Shown piece after piece: positions 27,340-35,851 of a stretch of DNA of 64,000 nucleotides. Each line of letters opens with the position of its first letter. Positions within the stretch are counted from its first letter, which is position 1. The translations under genes were made by a program, and so were the position numbers. Under the pieces are notes generated by a model that had not been told where the DNA came from, searched no databases, and saw only the letters and a program-made list of their open reading frames with translations. The DNA is taken from contig NZ_JAGGOK010000042.1 of assembly GCF_018614615.1 (NCBI RefSeq), forward strand, positions 55,890 through 119,889, in the 5' to 3' direction. Origin of the DNA: Streptomyces sp. ISL-100. Lineage in GTDB: Bacteria > Actinomycetota > Actinomycetes > Streptomycetales > Streptomycetaceae.

Positions 27340-27534
27340 GTGGCACTCTCGATTTCGGCGGTAGTGCTGTTGGCGATCATCGTCATCCTGATGGTCCGGA
27401 AATCAGGTCTCAAAGCCGGACATGCGGTGGTTTGCGTGCTGCTCGGCTTCTATCTCGCCAGCTCTTCCATCGCCCCCACAATCAACGAACTGACCACGAA
27501 CGTGGCCGGGATGATCGGGGGCATCAAGTTCTGA
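27340..27534 (+). CDS. Small hydrophobic membrane protein
   Basis: This 64-aa protein has two probable transmembrane helices: residues 2-19 (ALSISAVVLLAIIVILMV) and about 25-45, which includes HAVVCVLLGFYLASS. A short tail ends in GGIKF. It starts at GTG 27340 behind a perfect GGAGGTG. It sits 23 nt upstream of mshB in the same direction and may be co-transcribed. I do not know its function. Confidence 0.8.
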   Translation: MALSISAVVLLAIIVILMVRKSGLKAGHAVVCVLLGFYLASSSIAPTINELTTNVAGMIGGIKF

Positions 27535-27557
27535 GCGGCGCCTCGTAGGGTGGTCCC

Positions 27558-28466
27558 ATGACGGACCAGGACCACCCAGGCCGTCGTCTGCTTCTGGTGC
27601 ACGCGCACCCCGACGACGAGTCGATCAACAACGGCGCCACCATGGCCAAGTACGCCGCCGAGGGCGCCGGGGTCACGTTGGTGACCTGCACTCTCGGCGA
27701 GGAGGGCGAGGTCATCCCGCCCGCCCTCGCGCACCTGGCCGCCGACCGCGACGACACCCTCGGCGCCCACCGCGTCGCCGAACTGGCCGCCGCGATGAAG
27801 GAACTGGGGGTCACCGACCACCGCTTCCTCGGCGGCCCCGGCCGGTTCCGCGACTCCGGAATGATGGGCGCCCCGCAGAACCACCGCGAAGGCGCCTTCT
27901 GGGCCACGCCGGTGGACGAGGCGGCGGCGTACCTCGTCGAGGTGATCCGTTCCGTACGCCCGCAGGTCCTCGTCACGTACGACCCGGACGGCGGCTACGG
28001 CCACCCCGACCACATCCAGGCCCACCGCGTCGCGATGCGCGCGGCGGACCTCGCGGCCGACGCGGAGTTCCGCCCGGACCTCGGAGCGCCGCACACCATC
28101 GCCAAGATCTACTGGAACCGCGTGCCGCGCAGCTACGCCGAGGACGGCTTCGGCCGCCTGAGCGCGGCCCCGGTGACCTTCCCCGGAACCGGCTCCGTGG
28201 ACGACATCCCCGGAGTGGTCGACGACACGGTGATCACCACGGAGATCGACGGCACGCCGTACGCCGCGGCCAAGATCGCGGCGATGCGCGCCCACGCCAC
28301 CCAGATCGCGGTGGAGGGCGACTTCTTCGCCCTCTCCAACAACCTCGGACAGCCCGTCCTCACGACGGAGTTCTACGAGCTGGTACGAGGTGAATCGGCA
28401 CCGGGCAACCGCGCCGGTTCCGCCGGCAGCCGCGAAACCGACCTCTTCGCGGGAGTGACGTCATGA
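27558..28466 (+). CDS. mshB: N-acetyl-GlcN-inositol deacetylase, mycothiol biosynthesis
   Basis: This 302-aa zinc deacetylase of the LmbE/PIG-L fold removes the acetyl group from GlcNAc-Ins, the second step of mycothiol synthesis. Zinc-ligand motifs are AHPDDE (His17, Asp20) and GHPDHIQAH (His149, His152). The length and the FRDSGMMG segment fit MshB rather than the mycothiol S-conjugate amidase Mca. ATGA overlap couples it to the next gene. Mycothiol is the main actinobacterial low-molecular-weight thiol. Confidence 0.93.
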   Translation: MTDQDHPGRRLLLVHAHPDDESINNGATMAKYAAEGAGVTLVTCTLGEEGEVIPPALAHLAADRDDTLGAHRVAELAAAMKELGVTDHRFLGGPGRFRDSGMMGAPQNHREGAFWATPVDEAAAYLVEVIRSVRPQVLVTYDPDGGYGHPDHIQAHRVAMRAADLAADAEFRPDLGAPHTIAKIYWNRVPRSYAEDGFGRLSAAPVTFPGTGSVDDIPGVVDDTVITTEIDGTPYAAAKIAAMRAHATQIAVEGDFFALSNNLGQPVLTTEFYELVRGESAPGNRAGSAGSRETDLFAGVTS

Positions 28467-28837
28467 CCCTGACCCCGGCCCGTATCGGCGCGTACGCCCT
28501 CCTCGTCCTCCTCGGCGCGATCACCGGCGCGGCGGGCGTCCTCGTCCACGCGGCGTGGTTCCCCGGCGGCCTGCTGCTGGCGCTGCTCGCGACGACCGGC
28601 CTTTTCTACGGCGGCATGCACGCCACGGGCACCCGGTCCGGCGTCGGCGCGTCCGCCGCCGGATGGCTCGTGGCCATCGTCCTGCTGACCGTCAGCCGCC
28701 CCGAGGGTGACCTGCTCATCGGCGGCAGCTCCGTCTCGTACGCCTACATGCTGGGCGGAATGGCCATCGCTGTGATCTGTGCCACGATGCTTCAACTGCC
28801 GCAAGCGGGCGCGGTGGGCGCCCGACTTGGCAAATGA
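28463..28837 (+). CDS. Four-helix membrane protein (DUF6113-like), co-translated with mshB
   Basis: This 124-aa protein is made of four hydrophobic helices (about 8-30, 35-53, 63-79, 92-112) with a short basic tail. Its ATG overlaps the mshB stop by 4 nt, so the two are translationally coupled. In M. tuberculosis a small membrane-protein gene (Rv1171) likewise follows mshB. The function is unknown. Confidence 0.82.
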   Translation: MTLTPARIGAYALLVLLGAITGAAGVLVHAAWFPGGLLLALLATTGLFYGGMHATGTRSGVGASAAGWLVAIVLLTVSRPEGDLLIGGSSVSYAYMLGGMAIAVICATMLQLPQAGAVGARLGK

Positions 28838-29004
28838 CGTACCACTTGAGTCCGTGAATCGGCCGCGCCCGCACAGCCGTCGCAACCCGGCTGCCAAGGG
28901 TGCGGGGCGCCTGTCGGCGGCGGCCAGTATGGTGGTGCGCGCCGCCGAGCCGCCCGCAGTACCAGGTAAGAGCGGGCGAGCGGAGCTAACCGGGAGAACC
29001 TGCC

Positions 29005-31026
29005 TTGAGTCGTGAAACTGACAGTTCGTCCTCCGGCCCCCAGGGGCGTGGCGGAGCCGCGTACCCCTCGGGCACGCCGCCGTACGGATCCCGCCAGTAT
29101 CCGTCGTCGCACCCCGGGCAGGACGGCCCGCAGGGCACCGCCGAAGCCGCCGGACCGGCGGAGCCGGACGAGCCCAGGACCGAGACCACGCTGACCACGC
29201 GCATCCGGATCAACATCCCCGGGTCGCGGCCGATCCCGCCGGTCGTCATGCGTACGCCCATGGGCGACGTGGACCCGCCCTCCTCGCCCGCGAACGGCGA
29301 GCGCACCGGCAGCACGCCGCGCCCGCCCGAGCCTTCACGGGACACCGCGGCGACGGCGCTGCGGGACGAGCCCGGCTCGGCGCCTGGATCCGGTTCGGGC
29401 TCCGGCTCGGGCTCGGGCTCCGGCGAGGACAAGCCGCCGGCCAGCGACTGGTTCGCGCCGCGGAAGTCGTCGGCCGGGCCCACGCCGCCGGCCGCCCCCG
29501 CCGCACCGGCCCCAGCTTCGTCTGTCCCGTCGCAGGGCGGCGGGCAGCGCCCCGACCTCCCGTACTTCACGCCGGAAGAGCCGCAGCGCCAGGGCGCCAC
29601 CGCGCCCCTGCCGCGCCGCAGCCCCGGCAGCTCGCCCGGCGCGCCGGCCGCGAACGGCCTCGGCGCGGGCCCGCGCCAGGCCGGCCCTTCAGGTCCCGTC
29701 GGCCCCTTGGGCTCCGTGGGCCCCTCGGGCCCGACCACCGGACCGGCCACCGGCAGCTCCACCTTCCCCGGCCCGACGATCGGCAGCTCACCGTTCCCCG
29801 GTCCCGTCTCGGGGCCGCCGCGCATGACCGACGACACGGCGGTACTGACCCCGCAGAACCCCGCCGCCGGTCCTCCCACAGGCGGCAACGTCTCCGGTGA
29901 CACGCTGACCAGCGGCATCCCCGTGGTCCAGCCGGCCGACCGGCACTCGCCGTTCGCCCCGCCGCAGGCCGACGCCCGCTTCGCACCGGACCTGACGCCC
30001 CACCACCCGGGCGACCCGACGCCCCCGGCTCCGGGCCCGGCCGCGCCGCCTGCTTCCTCCTCGCCCTCCGCCCCCGCCAAGAAGGGCCGCTCGAAGCTGG
30101 TCCTGGTGGCCGTGGCGGTCGTGGGCCTGGCCGGAGTGGCCTACGGCGCGGGACTCCTGATGAACCACTCCGACGTACCGAAGGGCACCACTGTCCTCGG
30201 CGTGGACATCGGCGGCGGCACAAAGGAGGAGGCGGTCGGCAAGCTCGAGGGCGCCCTGGGCAAGAGCGCTGCCACCCCCCTGGTGCTCACCGTCGACGGC
30301 AAGCAGACGCAGCTCGCTCCGTCAAAGGCCGGTCTCTCCCTGGACAGTCAGGAAACCGTGCGCGGCGCCGCGGGCAGCGACTACAACCCCGCCTCCGTGA
30401 TCGGCTCACTCTTCGGCGGCGAGCGCGTCGCCGAGCCGGTGATCCTGGTCGACGAAGAGAAGCTGAGCGTCGCGCTGGCCGACCTGGCGGGTACCTCGGG
30501 CACGGCCAGCGAGGGCACGATCAAGTTCGTCCCCGGCAAGGCGATCGCCGTACCCGGCAAGGCGGGCAAGCAGCTCGACGTGGCCCGCTCGATGATCCGG
30601 GTCAAGGACGCGTACCGCGCCCAGGTGGAAACCGGCAAGCCGAACACGGTGGAGCTGCCGGTCGCCACGAAGGCCCCGACGATCGGCCAGGCCGAGCTCG
30701 ACCGGGCCATGCGGGAGTTCGCGAAGCCCGCGATGTCCGGCCTGGTCACGATCAAGGCGGGCGGCAAGCAGATCCAGTTCGGCCCGGCCAGGTCCCTGCC
30801 GAAGATCCTCTCGATGAAGCCGATCGACGGCCGCCTGGTCGAGGTCTACAACAAGCCGGCGATCGACCAGCTTCTGGAGGGCGTGTTCGACAACATCCAG
30901 ATCACCAAGGGCGACGGCAAGAAGCACCCGGTCACCGTGGACGACGTGGCTTTCGCCATGCGGACGGCACTGGTGGGCAAGACCCCGGCGGAGCGCGTCC
31001 AGGAGATCAGCCTCAACCCGAGCTGA
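29005..31026 (+). CDS. Membrane-anchored protein with Pro/Gly-rich cytoplasmic region and PG_binding_4-like extracellular domain
   Basis: This 673-aa protein starts at TTG 29005 behind GGGAGAA. Residues 1-358 are low-complexity Pro/Ser/Gly, with a GSGSGSGSGSG run near residue 130 and GPVGPLGSVGPSGP repeats. One transmembrane helix follows at about 365-385 (LVLVAVAVVGLAGVAYG). The exported part opens VDIGGGTKEEAVGKLEGAL, the pattern of putative peptidoglycan-binding domain 4 found in VanW/YoaR-type proteins, and that domain seems to occur twice. No VanW domain follows. I infer a cell-wall-associated role. Confidence 0.8.
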   Translation: MSRETDSSSSGPQGRGGAAYPSGTPPYGSRQYPSSHPGQDGPQGTAEAAGPAEPDEPRTETTLTTRIRINIPGSRPIPPVVMRTPMGDVDPPSSPANGERTGSTPRPPEPSRDTAATALRDEPGSAPGSGSGSGSGSGSGEDKPPASDWFAPRKSSAGPTPPAAPAAPAPASSVPSQGGGQRPDLPYFTPEEPQRQGATAPLPRRSPGSSPGAPAANGLGAGPRQAGPSGPVGPLGSVGPSGPTTGPATGSSTFPGPTIGSSPFPGPVSGPPRMTDDTAVLTPQNPAAGPPTGGNVSGDTLTSGIPVVQPADRHSPFAPPQADARFAPDLTPHHPGDPTPPAPGPAAPPASSSPSAPAKKGRSKLVLVAVAVVGLAGVAYGAGLLMNHSDVPKGTTVLGVDIGGGTKEEAVGKLEGALGKSAATPLVLTVDGKQTQLAPSKAGLSLDSQETVRGAAGSDYNPASVIGSLFGGERVAEPVILVDEEKLSVALADLAGTSGTASEGTIKFVPGKAIAVPGKAGKQLDVARSMIRVKDAYRAQVETGKPNTVELPVATKAPTIGQAELDRAMREFAKPAMSGLVTIKAGGKQIQFGPARSLPKILSMKPIDGRLVEVYNKPAIDQLLEGVFDNIQITKGDGKKHPVTVDDVAFAMRTALVGKTPAERVQEISLNPS

Positions 31027-31030
31027 CAGT

Positions 31031-31440
31031 GGTGATGGTTCCGGGTGCCGGGCCCTACGGGAACGGCATTCGGGACTGCACGATTTAGGCGCGACGCGGG
31101 GGGCCCGAAAGCATCCCCGGCGTCCTGCCCACACATCACGCTTTACGTCCCGGACACCGCTCCCCACGGTCCCGACCCCCTCCCGCCGTCACGGGGTGCG
31201 GTCACAAAACGCAGCCGGACCACTGGTGGCCGGGTGGCCTTGGCGGCCTCGACCGGGAACAACTCGCACTCGCCCACCGGCGGGAGGGGGCGGGTCGCGC
31301 AGGGGGTGGTGTTCGGGACGTAGAGCGTGATTTGTGCGCAGGGAGTGGACTTCGTACAAAGGGCGCTGCTGGGCGGCTGAATCATGCAGTCCCGAACACC
31401 GCCCCCGGAGCGGCACGCCCCCGGCACCAGACACCGCCGC
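31031..31440. repeat. Approximately 400-bp imperfect inverted repeat
   Basis: Reading inward from both ends, the two strands match in blocks. CGGGACTGCACGATTTAGGCG at 31071-31091 pairs with 31372-31394. CACATCACGCTTTACGTCCC at 31132-31151 pairs with 31316-31337. CGACCCCCTCCCGCCG at 31173-31188 pairs with 31278-31297. The centre is near 31235, with a small palindrome CCACTGGTGG at 31220-31229. Each arm is about 190 nt with scattered mismatches, as expected of two diverged copies of one element in head-to-head orientation. Confidence 0.75.
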
Positions 31441-31511
31441 CGGAGCGGCACCTCCCGGCACCAGACACCGGCCCCCGGAAGCGGCGGCACGCCCCCCGGC
31501 ACCAGAACCGG
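31404..31511. repeat. Three tandem units of about 33-36 bp
   Basis: Units share CGGAGCGGCAC...CCCGGCACCAGACACCG: 31406-31437, 31441-31471 and 31476-31511 (the last with small insertions). They lie between the outer arm of the large inverted repeat and the 3' end of the SirB1-like gene. Confidence 0.75.
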
Positions 31512-31515
31512 GGGC

Positions 31516-32349
31516 TCAGTTGAGCCGTGCCCGAGCCGCCCGCGCCCGCCGGCGGATCGTCTCCGCCGACGTGGGGTCCACCGCCGCCACCACGTCCGCG
31601 TACGCCTCCATCTCCGCCGCTCCGCCCAGGAAATCCCCCCGCTGCACCAGCAACTGCGCCCGCTCGAACCGCAGCCGCGCCGCATGCGACGGCAGCAGCA
31701 GGGACAGCTCCACCGCCCACAGCTGGACGTCCGTACGCTCCGGGCGGGCCGACGCCCACGCCCGGATGTTGTTCAGGATCCGCAGCACGATCTCCAGCGG
31801 ATCGGCCGGCGCCAGCATTGAGGGATCCAGCGGTTCCCCCGTCGCCCCCGCCACCAGCAGCTCCGCGTCCGCCCCGGTCAGCAGCCGCCCCCCGTCGAAC
31901 GGGTCGACCAGCACCTGCTCCTCCCGGGAGCCGAAGCCCACGACGAAGTGCCCCGGCAGAGCGACCCCGTACACCGGCGCACCCGCCCGCCGGGCCACCT
32001 CGATCCACACCACCGACAACAGAATCGGCAGCCCGCGCCGCCGCCGCAGCACCTCGTGCAGCAGCGAGGACTCCAGCCGCTGGTAATCCCCCGGCGTCCC
32101 CCCGAACCCGCACCGCGCCCCCAGCAGTTCGGAGACGGCCGACGCCCATCCCCGCGCCCCGCCGGGGCGAAACGGCAGCAGGCCCGCCAGCCGGTCGAGT
32201 TCGATCTCGGCCGCGTCCATCCCGGCCTCGTCCAGCGAAGCATCCGCCTCCGCGCCCACGAGCAGGCACAACAGCGCGAGGTCCGGCCGCTCGGCGCGGG
32301 CCTGCTCTGCGAACCGCTGACGCAGTTCGTGTTCGGTGGGTCGTCCCAT
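31516..32349 (-). CDS. SirB1 / transglutaminase-like family protein
   Basis: This 277-aa protein belongs to the SirB1/YchA family, which has a transglutaminase-like N-terminal fold and TPR-like helices at the C-terminus. Family features include a block around RRRRGLPILLSVVWIEVARRAG, the following PGHFVVGF and LVDPFDGGRLL. The usual start is ATG 32349 (MGRPTEHELRQRF). The biochemical role of the family is not established. It follows the GNAT gene by 17 nt, suggesting an operon. Confidence 0.82.
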   Translation of the reverse strand: MGRPTEHELRQRFAEQARAERPDLALLCLLVGAEADASLDEAGMDAAEIELDRLAGLLPFRPGGARGWASAVSELLGARCGFGGTPGDYQRLESSLLHEVLRRRRGLPILLSVVWIEVARRAGAPVYGVALPGHFVVGFGSREEQVLVDPFDGGRLLTGADAELLVAGATGEPLDPSMLAPADPLEIVLRILNNIRAWASARPERTDVQLWAVELSLLLPSHAARLRFERAQLLVQRGDFLGGAAEMEAYADVVAAVDPTSAETIRRRARAARARLN

Positions 32350-32366
32350 ACGCGCTTTGTACCCGC

Positions 32367-33362
32367 CTAGGCCGGTCGGAAGTGGGAGTAGCTGTGGTGA
32401 GTGGCGAAGCCCATGCCGTCGTACAGCGCCCGCGCGCCGTCGTTGTCGGCCTCGACCTGGAGCCACGCGGCCGACGCGCCCTCGTACAGCGCGCGCCGCG
32501 CCAGCGCCGTCATCACCGCACTGGCGATCCCCTGCCGCCGGTACGCCGGATCGACCTCGACGGCCATGAACCCGGCCCACCGCCCGTCGACCACGCACCG
32601 CCCGATCGCGGCGGGCACCTCACCTTCGCCGGGGACGGACGCGAACCACACCGAGGGCCCGCTCTCCAGGACCTTGAGCACGTGCGCCCCCGGCTCCTGG
32701 AACCTTTGGTACCGCGCGAGCCAGCCCGCGTCGCAGGCCCGCTCCAGCCGCACCCGGGAGACGTCCGCGTCCAGATCCGCGATCGGTGCGAGCGCGGCGA
32801 TCCGTACCTCGGCGGTGACTTCGCGCGTCCACCCGAGCTGCTCCAGCTCCGCGGCGAGACGTTCCTGAGTGCCCTCGGCCCCGGTGGAGACCTGGACGTA
32901 CGCGGGAAGCCCGCGGGCCGCGTACCACTCCCGTACGCGCTCCAGCGCCGCTCCGACGGGCATCCCGGGATCACCGAGCGTCAGCGCCGAGTTGGCGCGC
33001 CGCGTGAAGCCTTGGGCGGCGCGCAGCAGCCACTCGCCGAGCGGCTCGCTCTCGACGGGCTGCCAGGCGCGTGCGCAGACCCGCGCGAGCTCCTCGAAGG
33101 TCGCGGCGGGACCGCGTCGGCGGGCCGGGGCGGACGGCACGACCTTGCCCGCGACCAGGGCGGATTCCGCGATGTGGACGGACTCGCCGTCGCGGCGTGT
33201 GATCGTCAGCACACCGCTGTTCCAGGAGGTGAGAACACCAACCGTGTCAGTGAACCTCGCCCCCGGCACTCCGGCTTCGTCCAGGCGCCTGACTGATACA
33301 CGTTTGCCCACGTCATCAGGCGAAATACGGACCTCGAGTCGTCCGCCGGTAGTGAATTCCAC
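32367..33362 (-). CDS. GNAT-family N-acetyltransferase
   Basis: This 331-aa protein has a small N-terminal beta-rich domain (about 80 residues: RISPDDVGKRVSVRRL...GVLTITRRDG). Two GNAT-like halves follow; the C-terminal half has the acetyl-CoA loop VDPAYRRQGIASAV and the closing WLQVEADNDGARALYDGMGF. The substrate is unknown. It starts at GTG 33362 behind GGAGGGG and is divergent from fdxA (141-nt gap). Confidence 0.88.
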   Translation of the reverse strand: MEFTTGGRLEVRISPDDVGKRVSVRRLDEAGVPGARFTDTVGVLTSWNSGVLTITRRDGESVHIAESALVAGKVVPSAPARRRGPAATFEELARVCARAWQPVESEPLGEWLLRAAQGFTRRANSALTLGDPGMPVGAALERVREWYAARGLPAYVQVSTGAEGTQERLAAELEQLGWTREVTAEVRIAALAPIADLDADVSRVRLERACDAGWLARYQRFQEPGAHVLKVLESGPSVWFASVPGEGEVPAAIGRCVVDGRWAGFMAVEVDPAYRRQGIASAVMTALARRALYEGASAAWLQVEADNDGARALYDGMGFATHHSYSHFRPA

Positions 33363-33503
33363 AGTTCTGCCCGCCCCTCCTGTTCGGATCGTGCCCGGGA
33401 ACGGAGATACTAGAGGCGGGCATCGACGACGCCGCGCTCCCGCGCGCCACGTGGACGGAGCCGCAGATCGGCCCGCCGCGCCCTATCGAGGAGGAACGAC
33501 AGC

Positions 33504-33824
33504 GTGACCTACGTCATCGCGCAGCCTTGTGTCGACGTCAAGGACAAGGCGTGCATCGAGGAGTGCCCGGTCGACTGCATCTACGAGGGCTCCAGGTCCT
33601 TGTACATCCACCCGGACGAATGCGTCGACTGTGGTGCCTGTGAGCCGGTCTGCCCGGTCGAGGCCATCTTCTACGAGGACGACACCCCGGAGGAGTGGAA
33701 GGACTACTACAAGGCGAACGTCGAGTTCTTCGACGAGCTCGGCTCGCCCGGTGGTGCTTCCAAGCTCGGTCTGATCGAGCGCGACCACCCCTTCATCGCA
33801 GCGCTCCCGCCGCAGAACCAGTAA
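33504..33824 (+). CDS. fdxA: Seven-iron ferredoxin (3Fe-4S and 4Fe-4S)
   Basis: This 106-aa electron carrier has nine cysteines near the N-terminus. By alignment to Azotobacter FdI, Cys9, Cys17 and Cys50 bind the 3Fe-4S cluster, and Cys21, Cys40, Cys43 and Cys46 bind the 4Fe-4S cluster. Cys25 is the free cysteine. The C-terminal half (EEWKDYYKANVEFF) is the conserved actinobacterial extension. It starts at GTG 33504 behind GAGGAGGAA. It is followed by dapC, a conserved pairing in actinobacteria, with a strong hairpin between them. Confidence 0.95.
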   Translation: MTYVIAQPCVDVKDKACIEECPVDCIYEGSRSLYIHPDECVDCGACEPVCPVEAIFYEDDTPEEWKDYYKANVEFFDELGSPGGASKLGLIERDHPFIAALPPQNQ

Positions 33825-33847
33825 GCGGCGAGGCAAGTGCGCCGCCC

Positions 33848-33882
33848 CGGTCCCGTACGGCCTTTTCCGCCGTACGGGACCG
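33848..33882 (+). terminator. Hairpin between fdxA and dapC
   Basis: Perfect 14-bp stem (33848-33861 with 33869-33882) with a 7-nt pyrimidine loop CTTTTCC, in the 111-nt gap. It would limit read-through from the strong fdxA transcript into dapC. Confidence 0.75.
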
Positions 33883-33935
33883 AGGCGTTTCCAGAGCCAG
33901 AGACAAGCCAGAGATAGACGAGAAAGCGATCCACC

Positions 33936-35036
33936 GTGTCCGCAGTCACTGACCGTCTGCCCACCTTCCCCTGGGACAAGCTGGAGCCGTACAAGGCGAC
34001 CGCTGCCGCCCACCCGGACGGCATCGTGGACCTGTCCGTCGGCACGCCCGTCGACCCGGTCCCCGCGCTGATCCAGCAGGCTCTCGTCGCGGCAGCGGAC
34101 TCCCCGGGCTATCCGACGGTGTGGGGCACGGTCCGGCTGCGGGACGCGCTCACGGGCTGGGTGGAGCGGCGCCTCGGCGCGCGCGGTGTGGCGCACACCA
34201 ACGTCCTGCCGGTCGTCGGCTCGAAGGAGCTGGTGGCCTGGCTGCCGACGCAGCTGGGTCTGGGCGCTGGAGACCAGGTGGCGTACCCGCGGCTCGCCTA
34301 CCCGACGTACGAGGTGGGCGCACGGCTGGCGCGCGCCGAGCCGGTCGCGTACGACGATCCTGTCGCGGACCTCGACCCCACCCGCGTCAAGCTGCTCTGG
34401 CTCAACTCGCCCTCGAATCCGACGGGCCGCGTCCTGGCCAAGGACGAGCTGACCCGGATCGTGGCGTGGGCGCGCGAGCACGGCGTGCTGGTGTTCAGCG
34501 ACGAGTGCTACCTGGAGCTGGGCTGGGAGGCCGAGCCCGTCTCTGTACTGCACCCGGATGTGTGCGGCGGTACGTTCGAGGGCCTCGTCGCCGTCCACTC
34601 GCTCTCCAAGCGTTCCAACCTGGCCGGGTACCGAGCGGCGTTCCTGGCGGGTGACGCGAACGTCCTCGGCGACCTGCTGGAGATCCGCAAGCACGGCGGC
34701 ATGATGACGCCGGCGCCCGTCCAGGCGGCGACGGTCGCGGCGCTCGGCGACGACACGCACGTGGCGGAGCAGCGGGAGCGGTACGCGGCCCGGCGGGCGG
34801 CGCTGCGCGGGGCGCTGGAGGCCCACGGCTTCCGGATCGAGCACAGCGAGGCGAGCCTGTACCTCTGGGCGACGCGTGACGAGCCGTGCTGGGACACGGT
34901 GGCCTACCTGGCGGAGCTGGGCGTCCTGGTGGCCCCGGGCGACTTCTACGGGCCCGCCGGAGGCCGTTTCGTACGGATGGCGTTCACGGCCACCGACGAG
35001 CGCGTCGCGGCGGCGGTCAAGCGCCTCGGCGGCTGA
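33936..35036 (+). CDS. dapC: N-succinyl-LL-diaminopimelate aminotransferase
   Basis: This 366-aa fold-type I PLP aminotransferase matches the actinobacterial DapC group encoded beside ferredoxin. It converts N-succinyl-2-amino-6-ketopimelate to succinyl-DAP for lysine and peptidoglycan synthesis. LNSPSNPTGRV binds the cofactor, FSDECYLELGW follows, and the Schiff-base lysine lies in VHSLSKRSNLAGYR. It starts at GTG 33936, with a weak ribosome-binding site (GAGAAAG). dapE, the next enzyme of the pathway, is 1.9 kb downstream. Confidence 0.9.
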   Translation: MSAVTDRLPTFPWDKLEPYKATAAAHPDGIVDLSVGTPVDPVPALIQQALVAAADSPGYPTVWGTVRLRDALTGWVERRLGARGVAHTNVLPVVGSKELVAWLPTQLGLGAGDQVAYPRLAYPTYEVGARLARAEPVAYDDPVADLDPTRVKLLWLNSPSNPTGRVLAKDELTRIVAWAREHGVLVFSDECYLELGWEAEPVSVLHPDVCGGTFEGLVAVHSLSKRSNLAGYRAAFLAGDANVLGDLLEIRKHGGMMTPAPVQAATVAALGDDTHVAEQRERYAARRAALRGALEAHGFRIEHSEASLYLWATRDEPCWDTVAYLAELGVLVAPGDFYGPAGGRFVRMAFTATDERVAAAVKRLGG

Positions 35037-35053
35037 CGGGCGGTGTACGCGGA

Positions 35054-35089
35054 AGGGGCCCCGGGGGGTACGAACTCCCCGGGGCCCCT
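35054..35089 (+). terminator. Bidirectional terminator after dapC
   Basis: A 13-bp stem (35054-35066 with 35077-35089), A/T closed, between convergent dapC and the minus-strand gene at 35106. Confidence 0.85.
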
Positions 35090-35105
35090 CCTGCGTGCGT
35101 ACGGA

Positions 35106-35555
35106 CTAGCCGAGCGGCAGGCCCGTGCTGGGCAGGGAGCCGGTCGGCAGGCTGCCGCCGGCGGGCAGGGCGTCCGTGGGCAGGCCGCCACCGGCCGCGG
35201 TCTTGGTGGTGTCGCCGAGGACCTCACCGACGCTTCCGGCGACGTCACCGGCAGCCTTCTGCGCGACGGGGGTGGCGGTCTTGCCGGCCTTGCCGACGGT
35301 CTTGCCTACGGCCGGGACAGCCTTCTTGACGGCCTTGCTGCCCGTGTCACCCGCTGCCTTGGAGCCCTTCTGTGCCGCGCTGTCGACGGAGTCGCCGAGA
35401 CCGGCGCCGTCCAGGGCGGTCAGGCCGCCCAGGTTCGGGGCGGCGGTGGGAAGGTCAGCGGCGCTCGCGGCGCCGGCGGCACCGACCACGGAGGTTGCGC
35501 CGGCCGCGACAAGCAGTGCGGCGCGGGCGATCCGGCGGGTCAGGGGGAGAGACAT
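35106..35555 (-). CDS. Secreted Ala/Gly/Lys-rich protein of unknown function
   Basis: This 149-aa protein has a clear Sec signal peptide (MSLPLTRRIARAALLVAAGATSV..., predicted cleavage after AASA near residue 33). The mature part is low-complexity: repeated short VGKAGKTA/VAQKAAGD helices, then a Gly/Pro/Leu tail with three TGSLPSTGLPLG-like pieces. No enzyme motif is visible. AAGGAG precedes ATG 35555. It may be a small surface-associated protein. Confidence 0.75.
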   Translation of the reverse strand: MSLPLTRRIARAALLVAAGATSVVGAAGAASAADLPTAAPNLGGLTALDGAGLGDSVDSAAQKGSKAAGDTGSKAVKKAVPAVGKTVGKAGKTATPVAQKAAGDVAGSVGEVLGDTTKTAAGGGLPTDALPAGGSLPTGSLPSTGLPLG

Positions 35556-35851
35556 GGTGCTCCTTAGGCGGGAGAGACGTTGATGGAGACGGTCTGTCCG
35601 ACGATCAGACGCCATGACAACCGCTGAAGGGGTGGGAGAGGTTGCGGCGCGCCAAGGTAAAGAGTTTGCAATGCGTCGCATTATCGGCTCCGGATGAACC
35701 CGGGCAAATGGCCCGTACCGGGAAGGGGTGCCGGAGGCTCGGATCCCTTTGTTCTCCGGGGAATTGGGGAACGGAGGGGTGAGGGTCCGCAGGCGTGTGC
35801 GCAACCATGGTGCGGCGGGGTCCGCTTACCGCTTTCGGGTGATCGTCCGCA

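Larger units (their letters stand above)
31027..31515. other. Gene-free convergent gap filled by inverted and tandem repeats
   Basis: This 489-nt stretch lies between two convergent genes and holds no convincing gene. It is occupied by a very large imperfect inverted repeat and three short tandem units, listed separately. Open frames on both strands translate into similar peptides (an ITLYVP segment on each strand) only because the arms are homologous. Confidence 0.75.

Noticed and set aside
31031..31440. Insertion sequence or MITE
   Set aside because: No transposase, no clear target-site duplication could be identified, and the arms are too long and diverged for a typical MITE.
31404..31511. 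CRISPR array
   Set aside because: Only three units, unequal length, contiguous without unique spacers and no cas genes.
31143..31685. Two possible coding frames on opposite strands sharing the ITLYVP peptide
   Set aside because: The similarity is a direct result of the large inverted repeat, and neither has a ribosome-binding site or coding bias.
35556..35851. A c-di-AMP (ydaO-type) riboswitch before the secreted-protein or lysozyme-like gene
   Set aside because: These wall-related genes can carry this riboswitch in Streptomyces, but I could not find its conserved core in this 296-nt space, nor any other clear feature.
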